Assembly: GCA_001464475.1 (NCBI GenBank)
Contig: LNDX01000022.1
Coordinates: 1-48,130 of the forward strand
Source of the DNA: Flavobacteriaceae bacterium Ga0077528
GTDB lineage: Bacteria > Bacteroidota > Bacteroidia > Flavobacteriales > Flavobacteriaceae
DNA length: 48,130 bases
Direction of reading: 5' to 3'
Part shown: positions 23,924-32,793 of the stretch, in pieces
Numbering within the stretch: position 1 is the first letter of the stretch
Layout of the letters: every line of letters begins with the position of its first letter
Notes under the pieces: model-generated
What the model was told of the DNA's origin: nothing
Database searches by the model: none
Seen by the model: only the letters and a program-made list of their open reading frames with translations
Translations under genes and position numbers: made by a program

Positions 23924-24765
23924 TACGATATATAATTAAATTTTGCTTAGGTATAATATTAATAATTGTCGGATGCTATTTTGTGTCCGACAATTTACAA
24001 CCAGAAATTATTGGAGCTGGTATTCTTTTATTAGTTGACCTACTAATTTTGGATATTTTTTATGATATAATCACTAACTGGAAAAGAGTTTTTTTAGTAA
24101 TTAAATGCAAATATTTAAGTATTAATAATCACTACATAAGATTTTCAATGTCTTACTTGTATCGTATTAAAGTTAAGGACAAATACCTTTTAGTAAAAAG
24201 TTCAAATTTTCCTCATTATCAACTTGTAGGAGGCAAATACAAAAGATTGAAAGGAACACAAAGTTTTTTAAGAAAAGAGTTTGAAGCTAAAGATGATGCA
24301 AAATTGGCTACTAGTGGTCTAATGAAACACGACTATGCGTTATATGTACCTGCAAAAAATGCAATTAAATTCTTAGATTGGTTCAATACGAAGCAAGATA
24401 GGGAAATTTCCCATTGGAGAGAATTTTATGAAGAACTTGTGGCTGGTAAAGGAGAAATCTTATCAAGAGAAAATTTTCCTTATGTAAATTATAATTATGT
24501 AGGTACTGTAACTACTCCAGTCAAGCGAACACCAGGTTGGGACACTTATGAGATATTACAGTATGATATTTTAGATTTAATTCCTACTCCAAAACAAGAA
24601 AAGGAACTTGAAGAACTTTTAGAAAAAGGAGATACTGAATATATAAAATGGGCAGATGTGGAACTTATAAATTCATTAGGTCATTGTAAAAGAGAACAAA
24701 AGCAATTATATAAAATTGGCGAGCATACAAAATGGGCATTGAATATTAAGTGGTCAAAAGAGTAA
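23920..24765 (+). CDS. CBASS effector: two membrane helices plus SMODS-associated NUDIX-like domain (Cap16-like)
   Basis: A 281-aa protein. Two hydrophobic helices (residues 5-22 and 30-50) anchor it in the inner membrane. The cytoplasmic part (about 70-281) contains HWREFYEEL (165-173), matching the core of a NUDIX box, with ISHW before it and NFPYVNYNYVGTV after it; the box lacks the canonical first Gly. This layout is the 2TM-NUDIX effector named Cap16 in CBASS. The NUDIX part would bind the cyclic nucleotide and the membrane part would damage the cell envelope. It overlaps the ATPase gene by four bases. Confidence 0.8.
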   Translation: MIRYIIKFCLGIILIIVGCYFVSDNLQPEIIGAGILLLVDLLILDIFYDIITNWKRVFLVIKCKYLSINNHYIRFSMSYLYRIKVKDKYLLVKSSNFPHYQLVGGKYKRLKGTQSFLRKEFEAKDDAKLATSGLMKHDYALYVPAKNAIKFLDWFNTKQDREISHWREFYEELVAGKGEILSRENFPYVNYNYVGTVTTPVKRTPGWDTYEILQYDILDLIPTPKQEKELEELLEKGDTEYIKWADVELINSLGHCKREQKQLYKIGEHTKWALNIKWSKE

Positions 24766-24792
24766 AGTAAATAAAAAACTATTATGTCAATT

Positions 24793-24800
24793 TAATTTTG
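24793..24800 (+). promoter_or_regulatory. Candidate -7 box of the STAND gene
   Basis: TAATTTTG lies inside an inverted repeat GTCAA-TTTAATT-TTGAC, 48 bp before the large gene. It could give the nuclease-STAND gene its own transcript separate from CBASS. No -33 TTG is seen. Confidence 0.4.
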
Positions 24801-24847
24801 ACTTATATTAAGTTTATTAAAATGAGTAATCAAATTCTAAATAAATA

Positions 24848-27800
24848 ATGTCAGCAATAGCAGCTTTAAAAGGTTATAGAACTCAATTCTTGTATTCATT
24901 ACATTATATTCTTTGTAACATGACCGAGGATTTAATTTTTCGTTTAGAGGGAGAAGAAGATTTAGACATCTTAGATCAAAATGGTCAACTTTTAAATGCT
25001 ATACAATTAAAGAATTTAGGAAAGACTATAACATTATCTGATATTCTATCTGATAACAAAACTTCATTCATTAAAAGATTTTTAGTTAAATACTCAAATG
25101 CTACTCCAGTCCTTGTTTCTTATAGTACAATAAGTACAGAATTAAAGAATTGGAATCAACATAAAAATAATGTCAGTGAAAAGGAAAAAGCTACTTTAAA
25201 AAAGTATAAGATAACTGCAGATGAATGGAAATTGGTAAAAAACAAAACTCAATTCTTTGAAGTCAATGAAGAATTAATTGCTGAAGAAGTTGAAAAAATG
25301 ATAAAAAAAAACTTCCCTTTAATTGATCCAATACCAACAATAGGTTTTTTATTAAATTGGTTACAATTTATTGCAGAGAAACAGCAGTCCATTACCTCAA
25401 AGGATTTTTATAATAAGATTGAAAGTTTTGCAAAGTATTTAACTGAAAGGATTGCAATACAAAATCAATTCGGTTTGATTTTAAAACCGTTACATAAAGT
25501 CTCAACGGATAACGTAAGTCAGCAAATATTAGAAAAAGAATTCTATAATGCAACTTTAACTAGGTATGAGCATATTCTGTTAGGACTTGACATAAATAGA
25601 GAAAAGCATTTAGTAAAAATCAAAGAAGAATTAAATGAGAATAATACTATTATACTAAAAGGCGCTTCTGGTCAAGGTAAAACTGCTTTATTATATAGTT
25701 ATGTACATCGTTATATTAATGATTGGCTATCTTTTGAATTAAATATTCAACAAGATCCTATTACTGTTCAGCAGTCTATCCAAGCTATCGCATCTATAAG
25801 CAAGAAGTTAGATATCCCAGCCGTTTTTGTAATTAATGTCAATCCAAATACTACCGAATGGCTTCAGATAATAAAAGAATCAGCTCATTTAAATCATATA
25901 AAATTTTTAGTAGCAATAAGAAATGAAGATTGGTATAGAGCATCGGCTATCGGTATTGAATTTGAATATAAAGAAATTGATTTGATACTTTCAAAGGAAG
26001 AGGCTCAAAATATTTATTCAAAACTTAATGAACGAAATAAAATCACTCATTTTACCGATTTTGAAGAAGCTTGGATTCAGCTTGGCGATAATGCACCACT
26101 ATTAGAATTTGTCTATTCCATAACTCAAGGTGACTCCTTGCATAATAAATTAAAACAGCAGGTTCAGCAAATTTTAAAAGAAGATGGAATAAGCAATAAT
26201 AAACAAATTGAGTTTTTAAGAATTGTGAGCCTTTCAGATTCACAAGGAACAAAAATTGATGTTTCAAAATTAGATTCAAATATTGATTATCAGTTTATTA
26301 TTGAAAAGTTAGAAAATGAATACTTAATTAAAAAATCTTCAGATAAGAAATTCATAAAGGGACTACATATTGTTCGTTCTCAAAAATTATTAGAAATACT
26401 TTTTGATGAATTTACTAATCGTAAAGAAGAATTTGGATACAAGTGTATTCCTTTACTAGCCGACGAGGATTTGTATCTATTTCTTTTGCAAATGTTTCAC
26501 TTAAAACATTTTGACCCAAAACAATTTATTTCTGATTTAAACAAGAAAATTTCAGTAAATGATTGGACTGTGTATGCATCTATTATAAAAGCATTTATAT
26601 GGTCAGGCACTAATGAGTACGTTGAAAATAACAGGGAAGTGATTGATGACTGTAGCTCGATTTGTGGAGCATCATGGACAATGTTCTTAGATTTTATGTT
26701 TGAAAGCAATTATGACAGAAATGGGATGCTTGATCTACTAAAAATAGATGAGGATAGAAGAAAAAAAATTGAAGACATAAATGAAAGATTGTCTCCTAAT
26801 CAAAATGTTTTTAATTTGGCATCTAATGCAATAAACAAACTTAACTTTCCACAGAAATTACCCAATACCGTATTTGAATGGAAATCATTTGGAGAGGCTT
26901 TATTTTGGATAAAAAACATTCCTAATCATAAGGAAACAATTACATACTTCTCAGAAGAACAATTTGAATCTGCTTTCAAAACAATGGATAGTATGAGCTT
27001 ATCTAAACTCATGTTAGGCATGTTTTACTATTCACAGGAATTGGATACTATAAGAAAAAACAACATTAATTATTTTATTGACCACATAAAAAAAGAATTT
27101 GATATTATTCATTTATCCGCAGAAGGCAACGAAGTAAATGTCCATTTTATTATAGATATTCTGAAAAGCGACATTGAAAGAACTTCAAATGATTTTATAG
27201 TCAAGATATTGAATATATTAAGAACAGCTCTTCCTGATAAAAAGAAATTCAACTCTCAAGGGTATGGTCATCGTTTACAGACAATTTTAGTTGACTACGA
27301 CTCAACTCATAAAGCAATGCCAATTGAGAACATGCCTATAGAAGAGTGGACTACCATAAATTATAGTATCGTTAAACTTTATGAGTACAAAAATAGACCT
27401 AAAGACTGGAATGAATATTTAGTTCTAGTAAACCAATGGGAAAATCTGATAAAAGAAAAAATTAATGAATTTAATAAATCTTTTGACCAGCTATTCAAAG
27501 GTAGTAAAACCTATGCTCCTGTACTTCCAGTAATACAAAACATTCTTTTTGAACGGTCTAATACTATTAAAGAACCAAAATCCATAACAGATCCATTAGG
27601 AATATATGGTGGAAAGAAAAAAGATTTAATTACTCAAAGCCAAAAAGAGCAATTAAATGATAAATTACAATCTAAATATGAAGTATTCTTTAAAAGTCTT
27701 TCTAATTTTAAAGGTAGTATCGAGAGTTTTATTCAACAGTCGGCTCAAACCTTAGCATCAAAGATTAAAATAAAAATAGAAGAAGGACATATTCATGATG

Positions 27801-28882
27801 AGAATATAGAACGATTATCTCAAATCAATCTGTATGATTCAATAGAAAAGCTTCGAGAGTACAATAATCAGTATAAAAACACTTTAAGCAACATTGATGA
27901 CAAACATCCCTCTAAAATAGAGGATAATATTTTACTCAGTTCAGCTGCATTTTGGAAAGATTTTTTGAATAATAATGCCAAAGGAGAACATTCTTCTAAA
28001 CGAATATTTAAGTTAAAATCTGACTTTGAGAACAGAATAATCAAAGATTTTAAGCAGGCTTCCAAGTCAAATCATTTTTCAATTAAATATGTTAATTCAA
28101 ATATAGCAGATGAAATTCCAATAATATTGATTGATAGTGATAGTCCTTTTTGGACATTGATGGGTTATAGAGAAGCTTTTGGCATTGTACAACAAGCAAT
28201 AGACAATCCGGAATATACAAATCTTAAATATCTGATGTTACAATTATGGTTTTCAAATATTTATTTTATACAAACAATAAAAGGAAAAAGTATTAATAAT
28301 CAATGGAATGAAGTAAGACTTTATAATATTAAAGACAAATTATTTGAGGAGCTAACACTAATTAATTCTGTAAGTCAAACTATAGATGAAAAAATTATTA
28401 AATATCTAAATATTGAAAGTTGGACAAAATTATATCCCGAGTTCATAGAGATTAGTAAAGCTACTGAGTCATATGGCAAGATGCTTTTATTGGTTGATCA
28501 TTTTTATGATTTGCGATTATTTGATGAAATTGAATTAACAGAATTAGATCAGGAAAAACTAAAAAAGTACACTGATAAAATTGGTTTTGAATTACAACAA
28601 TCTTTTCAAATAGTATTAGACTCTTTACTTGTATGGATGGAAATGTTTCCATTTGATGAAGAAAGTTACATCAACAACGAAGAAGAACAAGAATATTTTA
28701 AGGCAATCCTAAACATAAAGGATTATATTTTCCCACAGCCAAAAGGAGATGAAGAGAACTATGAAATAGTAATTAATCAAGAAATAATTGCTGAATGGGT
28801 TGAAAGACTAAAAGTATGTACTGAAAATTGGGGAATCTTTATTTTACTTTTATACAATAAGTATATAATCAAGTACAAATAA
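24848..28882 (+). CDS. Avs-like STAND NTPase with N-terminal nuclease domain
   Basis: A 1344-aa protein. Residues 8-56 follow the Cap4/Mrr-like PD-(D/E)xK pattern: GYRTQFLYSLHYIL, then EGEEDLDILD (Glu37, Asp38, Asp40) and AIQLKN (Gln53-Leu-Lys55). A P-loop NTPase begins near 250 with Walker A GASGQGKT (272-279). The Walker B position reads AVFVINVNPNT and lacks the normal acidic pair. AIRNEDW (356-362) resembles the sensor strand. Residues about 520-1344 are helical, as in the repeat sensors of STAND proteins. The architecture is that of Avs antiphage sensors: ligand binding, oligomerisation, DNA cleavage. It lies 82 bp after CBASS. Confidence 0.75.
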   Translation: MSAIAALKGYRTQFLYSLHYILCNMTEDLIFRLEGEEDLDILDQNGQLLNAIQLKNLGKTITLSDILSDNKTSFIKRFLVKYSNATPVLVSYSTISTELKNWNQHKNNVSEKEKATLKKYKITADEWKLVKNKTQFFEVNEELIAEEVEKMIKKNFPLIDPIPTIGFLLNWLQFIAEKQQSITSKDFYNKIESFAKYLTERIAIQNQFGLILKPLHKVSTDNVSQQILEKEFYNATLTRYEHILLGLDINREKHLVKIKEELNENNTIILKGASGQGKTALLYSYVHRYINDWLSFELNIQQDPITVQQSIQAIASISKKLDIPAVFVINVNPNTTEWLQIIKESAHLNHIKFLVAIRNEDWYRASAIGIEFEYKEIDLILSKEEAQNIYSKLNERNKITHFTDFEEAWIQLGDNAPLLEFVYSITQGDSLHNKLKQQVQQILKEDGISNNKQIEFLRIVSLSDSQGTKIDVSKLDSNIDYQFIIEKLENEYLIKKSSDKKFIKGLHIVRSQKLLEILFDEFTNRKEEFGYKCIPLLADEDLYLFLLQMFHLKHFDPKQFISDLNKKISVNDWTVYASIIKAFIWSGTNEYVENNREVIDDCSSICGASWTMFLDFMFESNYDRNGMLDLLKIDEDRRKKIEDINERLSPNQNVFNLASNAINKLNFPQKLPNTVFEWKSFGEALFWIKNIPNHKETITYFSEEQFESAFKTMDSMSLSKLMLGMFYYSQELDTIRKNNINYFIDHIKKEFDIIHLSAEGNEVNVHFIIDILKSDIERTSNDFIVKILNILRTALPDKKKFNSQGYGHRLQTILVDYDSTHKAMPIENMPIEEWTTINYSIVKLYEYKNRPKDWNEYLVLVNQWENLIKEKINEFNKSFDQLFKGSKTYAPVLPVIQNILFERSNTIKEPKSITDPLGIYGGKKKDLITQSQKEQLNDKLQSKYEVFFKSLSNFKGSIESFIQQSAQTLASKIKIKIEEGHIHDENIERLSQINLYDSIEKLREYNNQYKNTLSNIDDKHPSKIEDNILLSSAAFWKDFLNNNAKGEHSSKRIFKLKSDFENRIIKDFKQASKSNHFSIKYVNSNIADEIPIILIDSDSPFWTLMGYREAFGIVQQAIDNPEYTNLKYLMLQLWFSNIYFIQTIKGKSINNQWNEVRLYNIKDKLFEELTLINSVSQTIDEKIIKYLNIESWTKLYPEFIEISKATESYGKMLLLVDHFYDLRLFDEIELTELDQEKLKKYTDKIGFELQQSFQIVLDSLLVWMEMFPFDEESYINNEEEQEYFKAILNIKDYIFPQPKGDEENYEIVINQEIIAEWVERLKVCTENWGIFILLLYNKYIIKYK

Positions 28883-28957
28883 GAATATAGACTACCCTAA
28901 AAAGTGTGTCTTTTTCAATATCTTCGTACAACAAGTTAACAATTAATTATAAAAGCC

Positions 28958-29314
28958 ATGAAACAAAAATTACGCTTCACAACTTTCATCTTCTTTCTAC
29001 CTATTCTTCAAAAATTAATGAGTATCAATCCATTTGCTGCGATTCAATTGGATTTCAAGTTTTTCATATTTTGTTTAGCAATTTTATCAGCTTTACTCCT
29101 AATAGTAATAACATACTTTTTTATTGTTACAATCAGCTGGATAAATTCTGGCTTCAAATGGAGAAAGCTTCTGCCTTGTTTAATTAGCTTAATGGTTGTT
29201 GTTTTTATTTACTATTTTATAAAATCAGTTATCAATAGTAAAACAAGAAAAATTAAAAACACACTCCAAAATATTCCTAATTTACTTATAACACGGAACA
29301 CTGAATTAATTTAA
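28958..29314 (+). CDS. Small three-helix membrane protein
   Basis: A 118-aa protein with three hydrophobic segments (about residues 8-25, 33-60 and 73-92) and a basic Lys/Arg-rich tail. No family is recognised. It stands alone between the STAND gene and the AbiE pair, on the same strand. It may be a defence accessory or an unrelated small membrane gene. The start ATG 28958 is preceded by a normal A-rich stretch. Confidence 0.5.
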   Translation: MKQKLRFTTFIFFLPILQKLMSINPFAAIQLDFKFFIFCLAILSALLLIVITYFFIVTISWINSGFKWRKLLPCLISLMVVVFIYYFIKSVINSKTRKIKNTLQNIPNLLITRNTELI

Positions 29315-29364
29315 TCATTTTAATTTTATCAATTAGCGCTAATAAAAACAATACACTTTGTTAT

Positions 29365-29394
29365 GTATTTTGTGTCGTTTACTTGCCAAAATAC
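29365..29394. promoter_or_regulatory. Inverted repeat upstream of the AbiE pair
   Basis: GTATTTTG (29365-29372) mirrors CAAAATAC (29387-29394) exactly. A -7 box TATATTTG lies at 29460-29467, so transcription may begin at or near the ATG at 29472. AbiEi antitoxins bind inverted repeats to repress their own operon, so this is a candidate operator, although it lies about 75 bp from the -7 box. Confidence 0.4.
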
Positions 29395-29471
29395 AAAATG
29401 CTTTATAAATATTTTGCATGAATTTTCAATAAAAATATATGCAATTAAATAGTATTTACTATATTTGTCCA

Positions 29472-30047
29472 ATGAATAAGTTACAAGAACTAAAAAAACA
29501 CCTTAAGCGAGGTAAAGTCTACCGCAGGGCAGATTTGTCCAAGTGGTCAACTTCCGTTGACCGTCATTTGGATGAATTGGTTAAAGAAGGTACGCTACAA
29601 AAACTTTCTCAAGGGCTATACTTTTATCCAGAAGTAACAGTTTTTGGAGAAGCACCACCCGAAGAAGAAGTGTTGGTACGTTCCTTTCTAAAAGATTCTC
29701 GTTTTTTACTCACTTCATTCAATGCTTACAATTCACTTGGCGTTGGAACTACACAACTTTACAATCAGAAAACCGTGTACAACCACAAACGCCATGGCGA
29801 TTTCAACCTCGGCGGTAAAACATTTTCATTCAGAGTAAAACCACACTTTCCAAGCAAAGTAACCCAAGAATTTCTATTAGTTGACTTACTAAACAACCTG
29901 GACCAACTAGCAGAAGACCCAAAAGAAGTAGTTTCCAAAGTACGCTTTAAGGCAAAGTCAATGGATCCAAAAAAACTAAAAAAGTCACTACAAGAATACG
30001 GAACTATAAAAGCAAAAAAACTGCTAGAACCAATAATCACAAGCTGA
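29472..30047 (+). CDS. AbiEi-like antitoxin (DUF6088 family)
   Basis: A 191-aa protein starting at ATG 29472, just after a -7 box. The N-terminal winged helix (residues 1-60: LKKHLKRGKVYRRADLSKWS, then HLDELVKEGTLQKLSQGLYF) is typical of AbiEi/DUF6088 antitoxins. The C-terminal part holds FLLTSFNAYNSLGVGTTQLY, the common middle motif of the family. It represses its operon and blocks the toxin effect indirectly (type IV toxin-antitoxin). The toxin gene begins one base after its stop codon. Confidence 0.85.
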   Translation: MNKLQELKKHLKRGKVYRRADLSKWSTSVDRHLDELVKEGTLQKLSQGLYFYPEVTVFGEAPPEEEVLVRSFLKDSRFLLTSFNAYNSLGVGTTQLYNQKTVYNHKRHGDFNLGGKTFSFRVKPHFPSKVTQEFLLVDLLNNLDQLAEDPKEVVSKVRFKAKSMDPKKLKKSLQEYGTIKAKKLLEPIITS

Positions 30048-30048
30048 T

Positions 30049-30999
30049 ATGAATGATTATTTACATAACCACAAAGACTTCGCTGCACTACTTCGTATTG
30101 TTGGTAACGAATTGAATATTGAACCCATTCTAGTTGAAAAAGACTATTGGATAATGCATGTCTTGTATGGACTAAAGCAGCTAAACTTTAATTTTGAACT
30201 AAAAGGCGGTACATCACTTTCTAAAGGCTACAAAATAATAAATCGTTTCTCCGAAGATATTGATATACACATAAAACCACCAGCAGAATTTGATATTAAT
30301 GAAAACCCAAAGAATACAAAAGCTAAAAATGTGGAAGCTCGAAAGAAATTCTATGATTGGCTTGCAGATACTATAAAAATAAACGGAATTGTTGAAGTAA
30401 AAAGAGATACCGAATTTGATGATGAAACATACTACCGCAGTGGTGGCATCAGATTGTATTACCAAACATTCACAGAGGCAAATGAGGGAATAAAAGAAGG
30501 AATACTACTAGAAGCGGGCTTTGACAAAGTAACACCAAACAATGCCATAACAATTTCCTCATGGGCTTATGACAAAGCAATAAAGCAGGGAGTTCCAGCA
30601 ATTGACAATAGAGCTTTGGATATAGCATGTTATCATCCTGGTTACACATTTGTAGAAAAATTACAAACCGTCGCCACCAAGTTTAGACAAGAACAAGAAG
30701 CCAAGGAAGAACGTCAAAACTTAATGCGTCAGTATTATGACATTTTCAGTCTGTTGGGTAATGATGAAGTCAAAAATTTTATAGGAACAGAGGAATATTT
30801 CGAACACAAAACAGAACGTTTTCCAAAAGTAGATCTTGATATTCCCATTGCCGAAAACGAAGTGTTTTTACTGAACAATAAAGAACTTAGAGATCGTTTC
30901 ATTCAACGATACAAAGCCACGGCAACACTATACTACAATGGTCAACCCAATTTTGAGGAAATGCTCACAGAAATTAGCAAGTGGGTTGAAAAACTATAA
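30049..30999 (+). CDS. AbiEii/AbiGii family nucleotidyltransferase toxin
   Basis: A 316-aa toxin of the nucleotidyltransferase fold. The signature is LKGGTSLSKGYKIINRFSED then ID (about 51-72), with the GGTSLSK loop and the SEDID acidic pair. A later conserved segment has AIDNRALDIACYHPGYTFVE (about 180-200) and KLQTV. Members modify tRNA or other targets by adding nucleotides and stop growth during phage infection. Paired with the AbiEi gene before it and closed by a terminator, the operon is complete. The exact target is unknown. Confidence 0.9.
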   Translation: MNDYLHNHKDFAALLRIVGNELNIEPILVEKDYWIMHVLYGLKQLNFNFELKGGTSLSKGYKIINRFSEDIDIHIKPPAEFDINENPKNTKAKNVEARKKFYDWLADTIKINGIVEVKRDTEFDDETYYRSGGIRLYYQTFTEANEGIKEGILLEAGFDKVTPNNAITISSWAYDKAIKQGVPAIDNRALDIACYHPGYTFVEKLQTVATKFRQEQEAKEERQNLMRQYYDIFSLLGNDEVKNFIGTEEYFEHKTERFPKVDLDIPIAENEVFLLNNKELRDRFIQRYKATATLYYNGQPNFEEMLTEISKWVEKL

Positions 31000-31010
31000 A
31001 TAAAAATTTA

Positions 31011-31047
31011 AATGCGGTGATTATTCAATTGTATCACCGCATTTTTG
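31011..31047 (+). terminator. Terminator after the AbiE operon
   Basis: AATGCGGTGAT and ATCACCGCATT form an 11-bp perfect stem with an 11-nt loop and T-run. A third half copy, ATCACCGCAT, follows near 31066. Confidence 0.85.
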
Positions 31048-31119
31048 CGGTAAATAGAAACTATAATCACCGCATAAAACAAAAATACCATATAAATTCA
31101 GTCCTCTAAAGACACACCT

Positions 31120-31284
31120 TCAGTCTGTTTTCATTTTCTCCAAAAACCGCTCAACTTCTCTCAAAATATGTTCGTCACCCATGCGGTCAGCTTCAAGATA
31201 CCTTTGATGATCTAGTTGCATTTCTCTAAAAAAAAGAAAAATAAACACCAGATACAATACGATACAAAATAAAATGTGGCTCAT
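31120..31284 (-). CDS. Possible small membrane protein
   Basis: A 54-aa reading frame from ATG 31284: one membrane helix (MSHILFCIVLYLVFIFLFF) and a charged helical tail with HILREVERFLEKMKTD. It has the look of a real small membrane protein but there is no family match and no clear promoter. It could also be chance; the amphipathic tail and lack of other genes in the gap favour it slightly. Confidence 0.4.
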   Translation of the reverse strand: MSHILFCIVLYLVFIFLFFREMQLDHQRYLEADRMGDEHILREVERFLEKMKTD

Positions 31285-31407
31285 AATAAAAATTTTAAAT
31301 TCTAACCACACTCTTGTGGAAAATAGAACTTACAATTAATACATAAAAGTAAAAACAAACTATGCAATTCGGGAAGGATACTATTCATTTCAAACAAAGC
31401 CACATAA

Positions 31408-31790
31408 AATCTGCGAAAATCTGCGTTTTCACGAAGTGAATCCGTAACCCGAGGCTTTAGCCAAACTGGCGAAGCACATCCGCGTCACAAATCAACGAGC
31501 AAAGCGAGTTCTTAAATGCCCTTAAATTCCTTATATGTTAAAAAACCCAAGCTAAGCAAGTAAAATTCGTGCTAATTCGTGACCCGAGGCCTTAGCCGAA
31601 CTGGCGAAGCAAATTTGTGTCTAAAAAACCACAAGCAAAGCGAGTAAAATCTGTGTAAATCCTTTAAATCCGTGTCATCTGTGTTCCATAAACCTGAGCA
31701 AAGCAAAGCACTTAAATAACACAATCAAAATAAAAATCCGCGCCAACCCGCGTTTTCACGAAGTGAATCAGTTTCATCCGCGTCCCAAAG
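31408..31790. repeat. Cluster of dispersed short hairpin repeats in a gene-free gap
   Basis: This 593-bp gap (31312-31904) has no gene. It is built from recurring units: a 29-bp unit at 31448-31476 and 31583-31611 with two differences (core CCCGAGGC…CTGGCGAAGCA), TTTTCACGAAGTGAATC at 31426-31442 and 31753-31769, and GAGCAAAGCGAGT-like units. Several are tiny hairpins (TTCAC-GAA-GTGAA; GGC-TTTA-GCC). Part of the 29-bp unit recurs near 35853. Confidence 0.6.
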
Positions 31791-31802
31791 AAAAGCTATT
31801 CA

Positions 31803-31880
31803 ATTCGGGAATCACAACTAATCAATTCGGGAATCCAACACCAATCCACTTGCAACAATACCACTACTCCAATAGATTTG
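31803..31880 (+). promoter_or_regulatory. ATTCNNGAAT-class promoter, copy 3 (tandem sites)
   Basis: Distal ATTCGGGAAT (31803-31812) and proximal ATTCGGGAAT (31825-31834), 22 bp apart; then 15 bp, TTG (31850-31852), 20 bp, TAGATTTG (31873-31880). The -7 box rules out the TTG at 31878 as a start and supports ATG 31905 for rteC. Confidence 0.75.
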
Positions 31881-31904
31881 CCAACAATCAAATCAAAAGG
31901 AGCT

Positions 31905-32747
31905 ATGAAATTGTTTTCCGAACATCTATTATCTGAACTAGACAAACAACTACAAAGCATTCATTCCAAAACAGATAATCCCATTAACTATGCAGAACAG
32001 TCAATTAAAACACTTATTCCTACTTTTGAAAAACTAAAAACAGAATTCCTAAAACACAGCTTCGAAAACAAATCAGAAGAAATTAGTTTCTTTCGTGATA
32101 CCAAACCGCAATTTGCGGCCAAACTTATTTACTACAACGAAATCTATAACATCGAAACCAACAAACCATTCGGTTCCAAAAAAGCAATCCGAAAATACTT
32201 CAATCTCGAATTATTCAAACTGCAAACATTTTATAATGAGAATAAAGAATTCTACAAATACTACCGAACTGATAATAAAAGTTTAGATCATAAATATTTC
32301 ATCCGAGGCAAACACGATTTGAGGCATACATTAGACAGCTTTTACTTCCAAGCTGACAGTCGATTTTCAACGTCACACGATTACAAAGTAGCCAAAATCA
32401 TAGCAAACGAAAAGATAAAAAGCTACATCGAAAATGAGATTTCTAAACTGAAACAAAAAGAAAAGACGATTAGCAATAATACTAATACCAAAACTCAAAA
32501 ATGGACCGGTTCAAAAGTGGGCTTAATTGAATTAATTTATGCGCTTCACACCGAAGGCGTTTTCAATAGCGGCAAATCCGAACTAAAAGAAGTTGCCACT
32601 TTTTTTGAAACAACATTCAACATCGACTTAGGACAATTCAACCGCGCCTTTTTAGAAATCAGAGCAAGAAAATCAGAAAGAACAAAATTCCTAAACACAC
32701 TCAAAGAAAAACTAATCCTGCGTATGGACGATGCAGACGAAAATTAA
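31905..32747 (+). CDS. rteC: RteC domain protein, mobile-element regulator
   Basis: A 280-aa protein with the RteC pattern along its length: FETLKTEF-like helices, KPQFAAKLIYYNEIYNIETN, then FYKYYRTDNKSLDHKYFIRG. The C-terminal half has KWTGSKVGLIELIYALHTEG and GVFNSGKSELKEVATFFETT. In CTnDOT, RteC switches on excision and transfer of the element. ATG 31905 is chosen because the promoter -7 box overlaps the upstream TTG. It is controlled by the tandem ATTCNNGAAT promoter. No conjugation genes are present in the window. Confidence 0.88.
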   Translation: MKLFSEHLLSELDKQLQSIHSKTDNPINYAEQSIKTLIPTFEKLKTEFLKHSFENKSEEISFFRDTKPQFAAKLIYYNEIYNIETNKPFGSKKAIRKYFNLELFKLQTFYNENKEFYKYYRTDNKSLDHKYFIRGKHDLRHTLDSFYFQADSRFSTSHDYKVAKIIANEKIKSYIENEISKLKQKEKTISNNTNTKTQKWTGSKVGLIELIYALHTEGVFNSGKSELKEVATFFETTFNIDLGQFNRAFLEIRARKSERTKFLNTLKEKLILRMDDADEN

Positions 32748-32748
32748 T

Positions 32749-32775
32749 ATGGGTTGCCAATAATTGACAACCCAT
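32749..32775 (+). terminator. Hairpin after rteC
   Basis: ATGGGTTG and CAACCCAT pair with additional CAAT/ATTG bases inside; the T-run is weak. Probable terminator. Confidence 0.55.
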
Positions 32776-32793
32776 ATTCTGTCATTGCAATTC

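Noticed and set aside
31367..31376. ATTCGGGAAG as a further member of the promoter class
   Set aside because: Neither strand has TTG and -7 box at 15 and 20 bp; the palindrome is imperfect.
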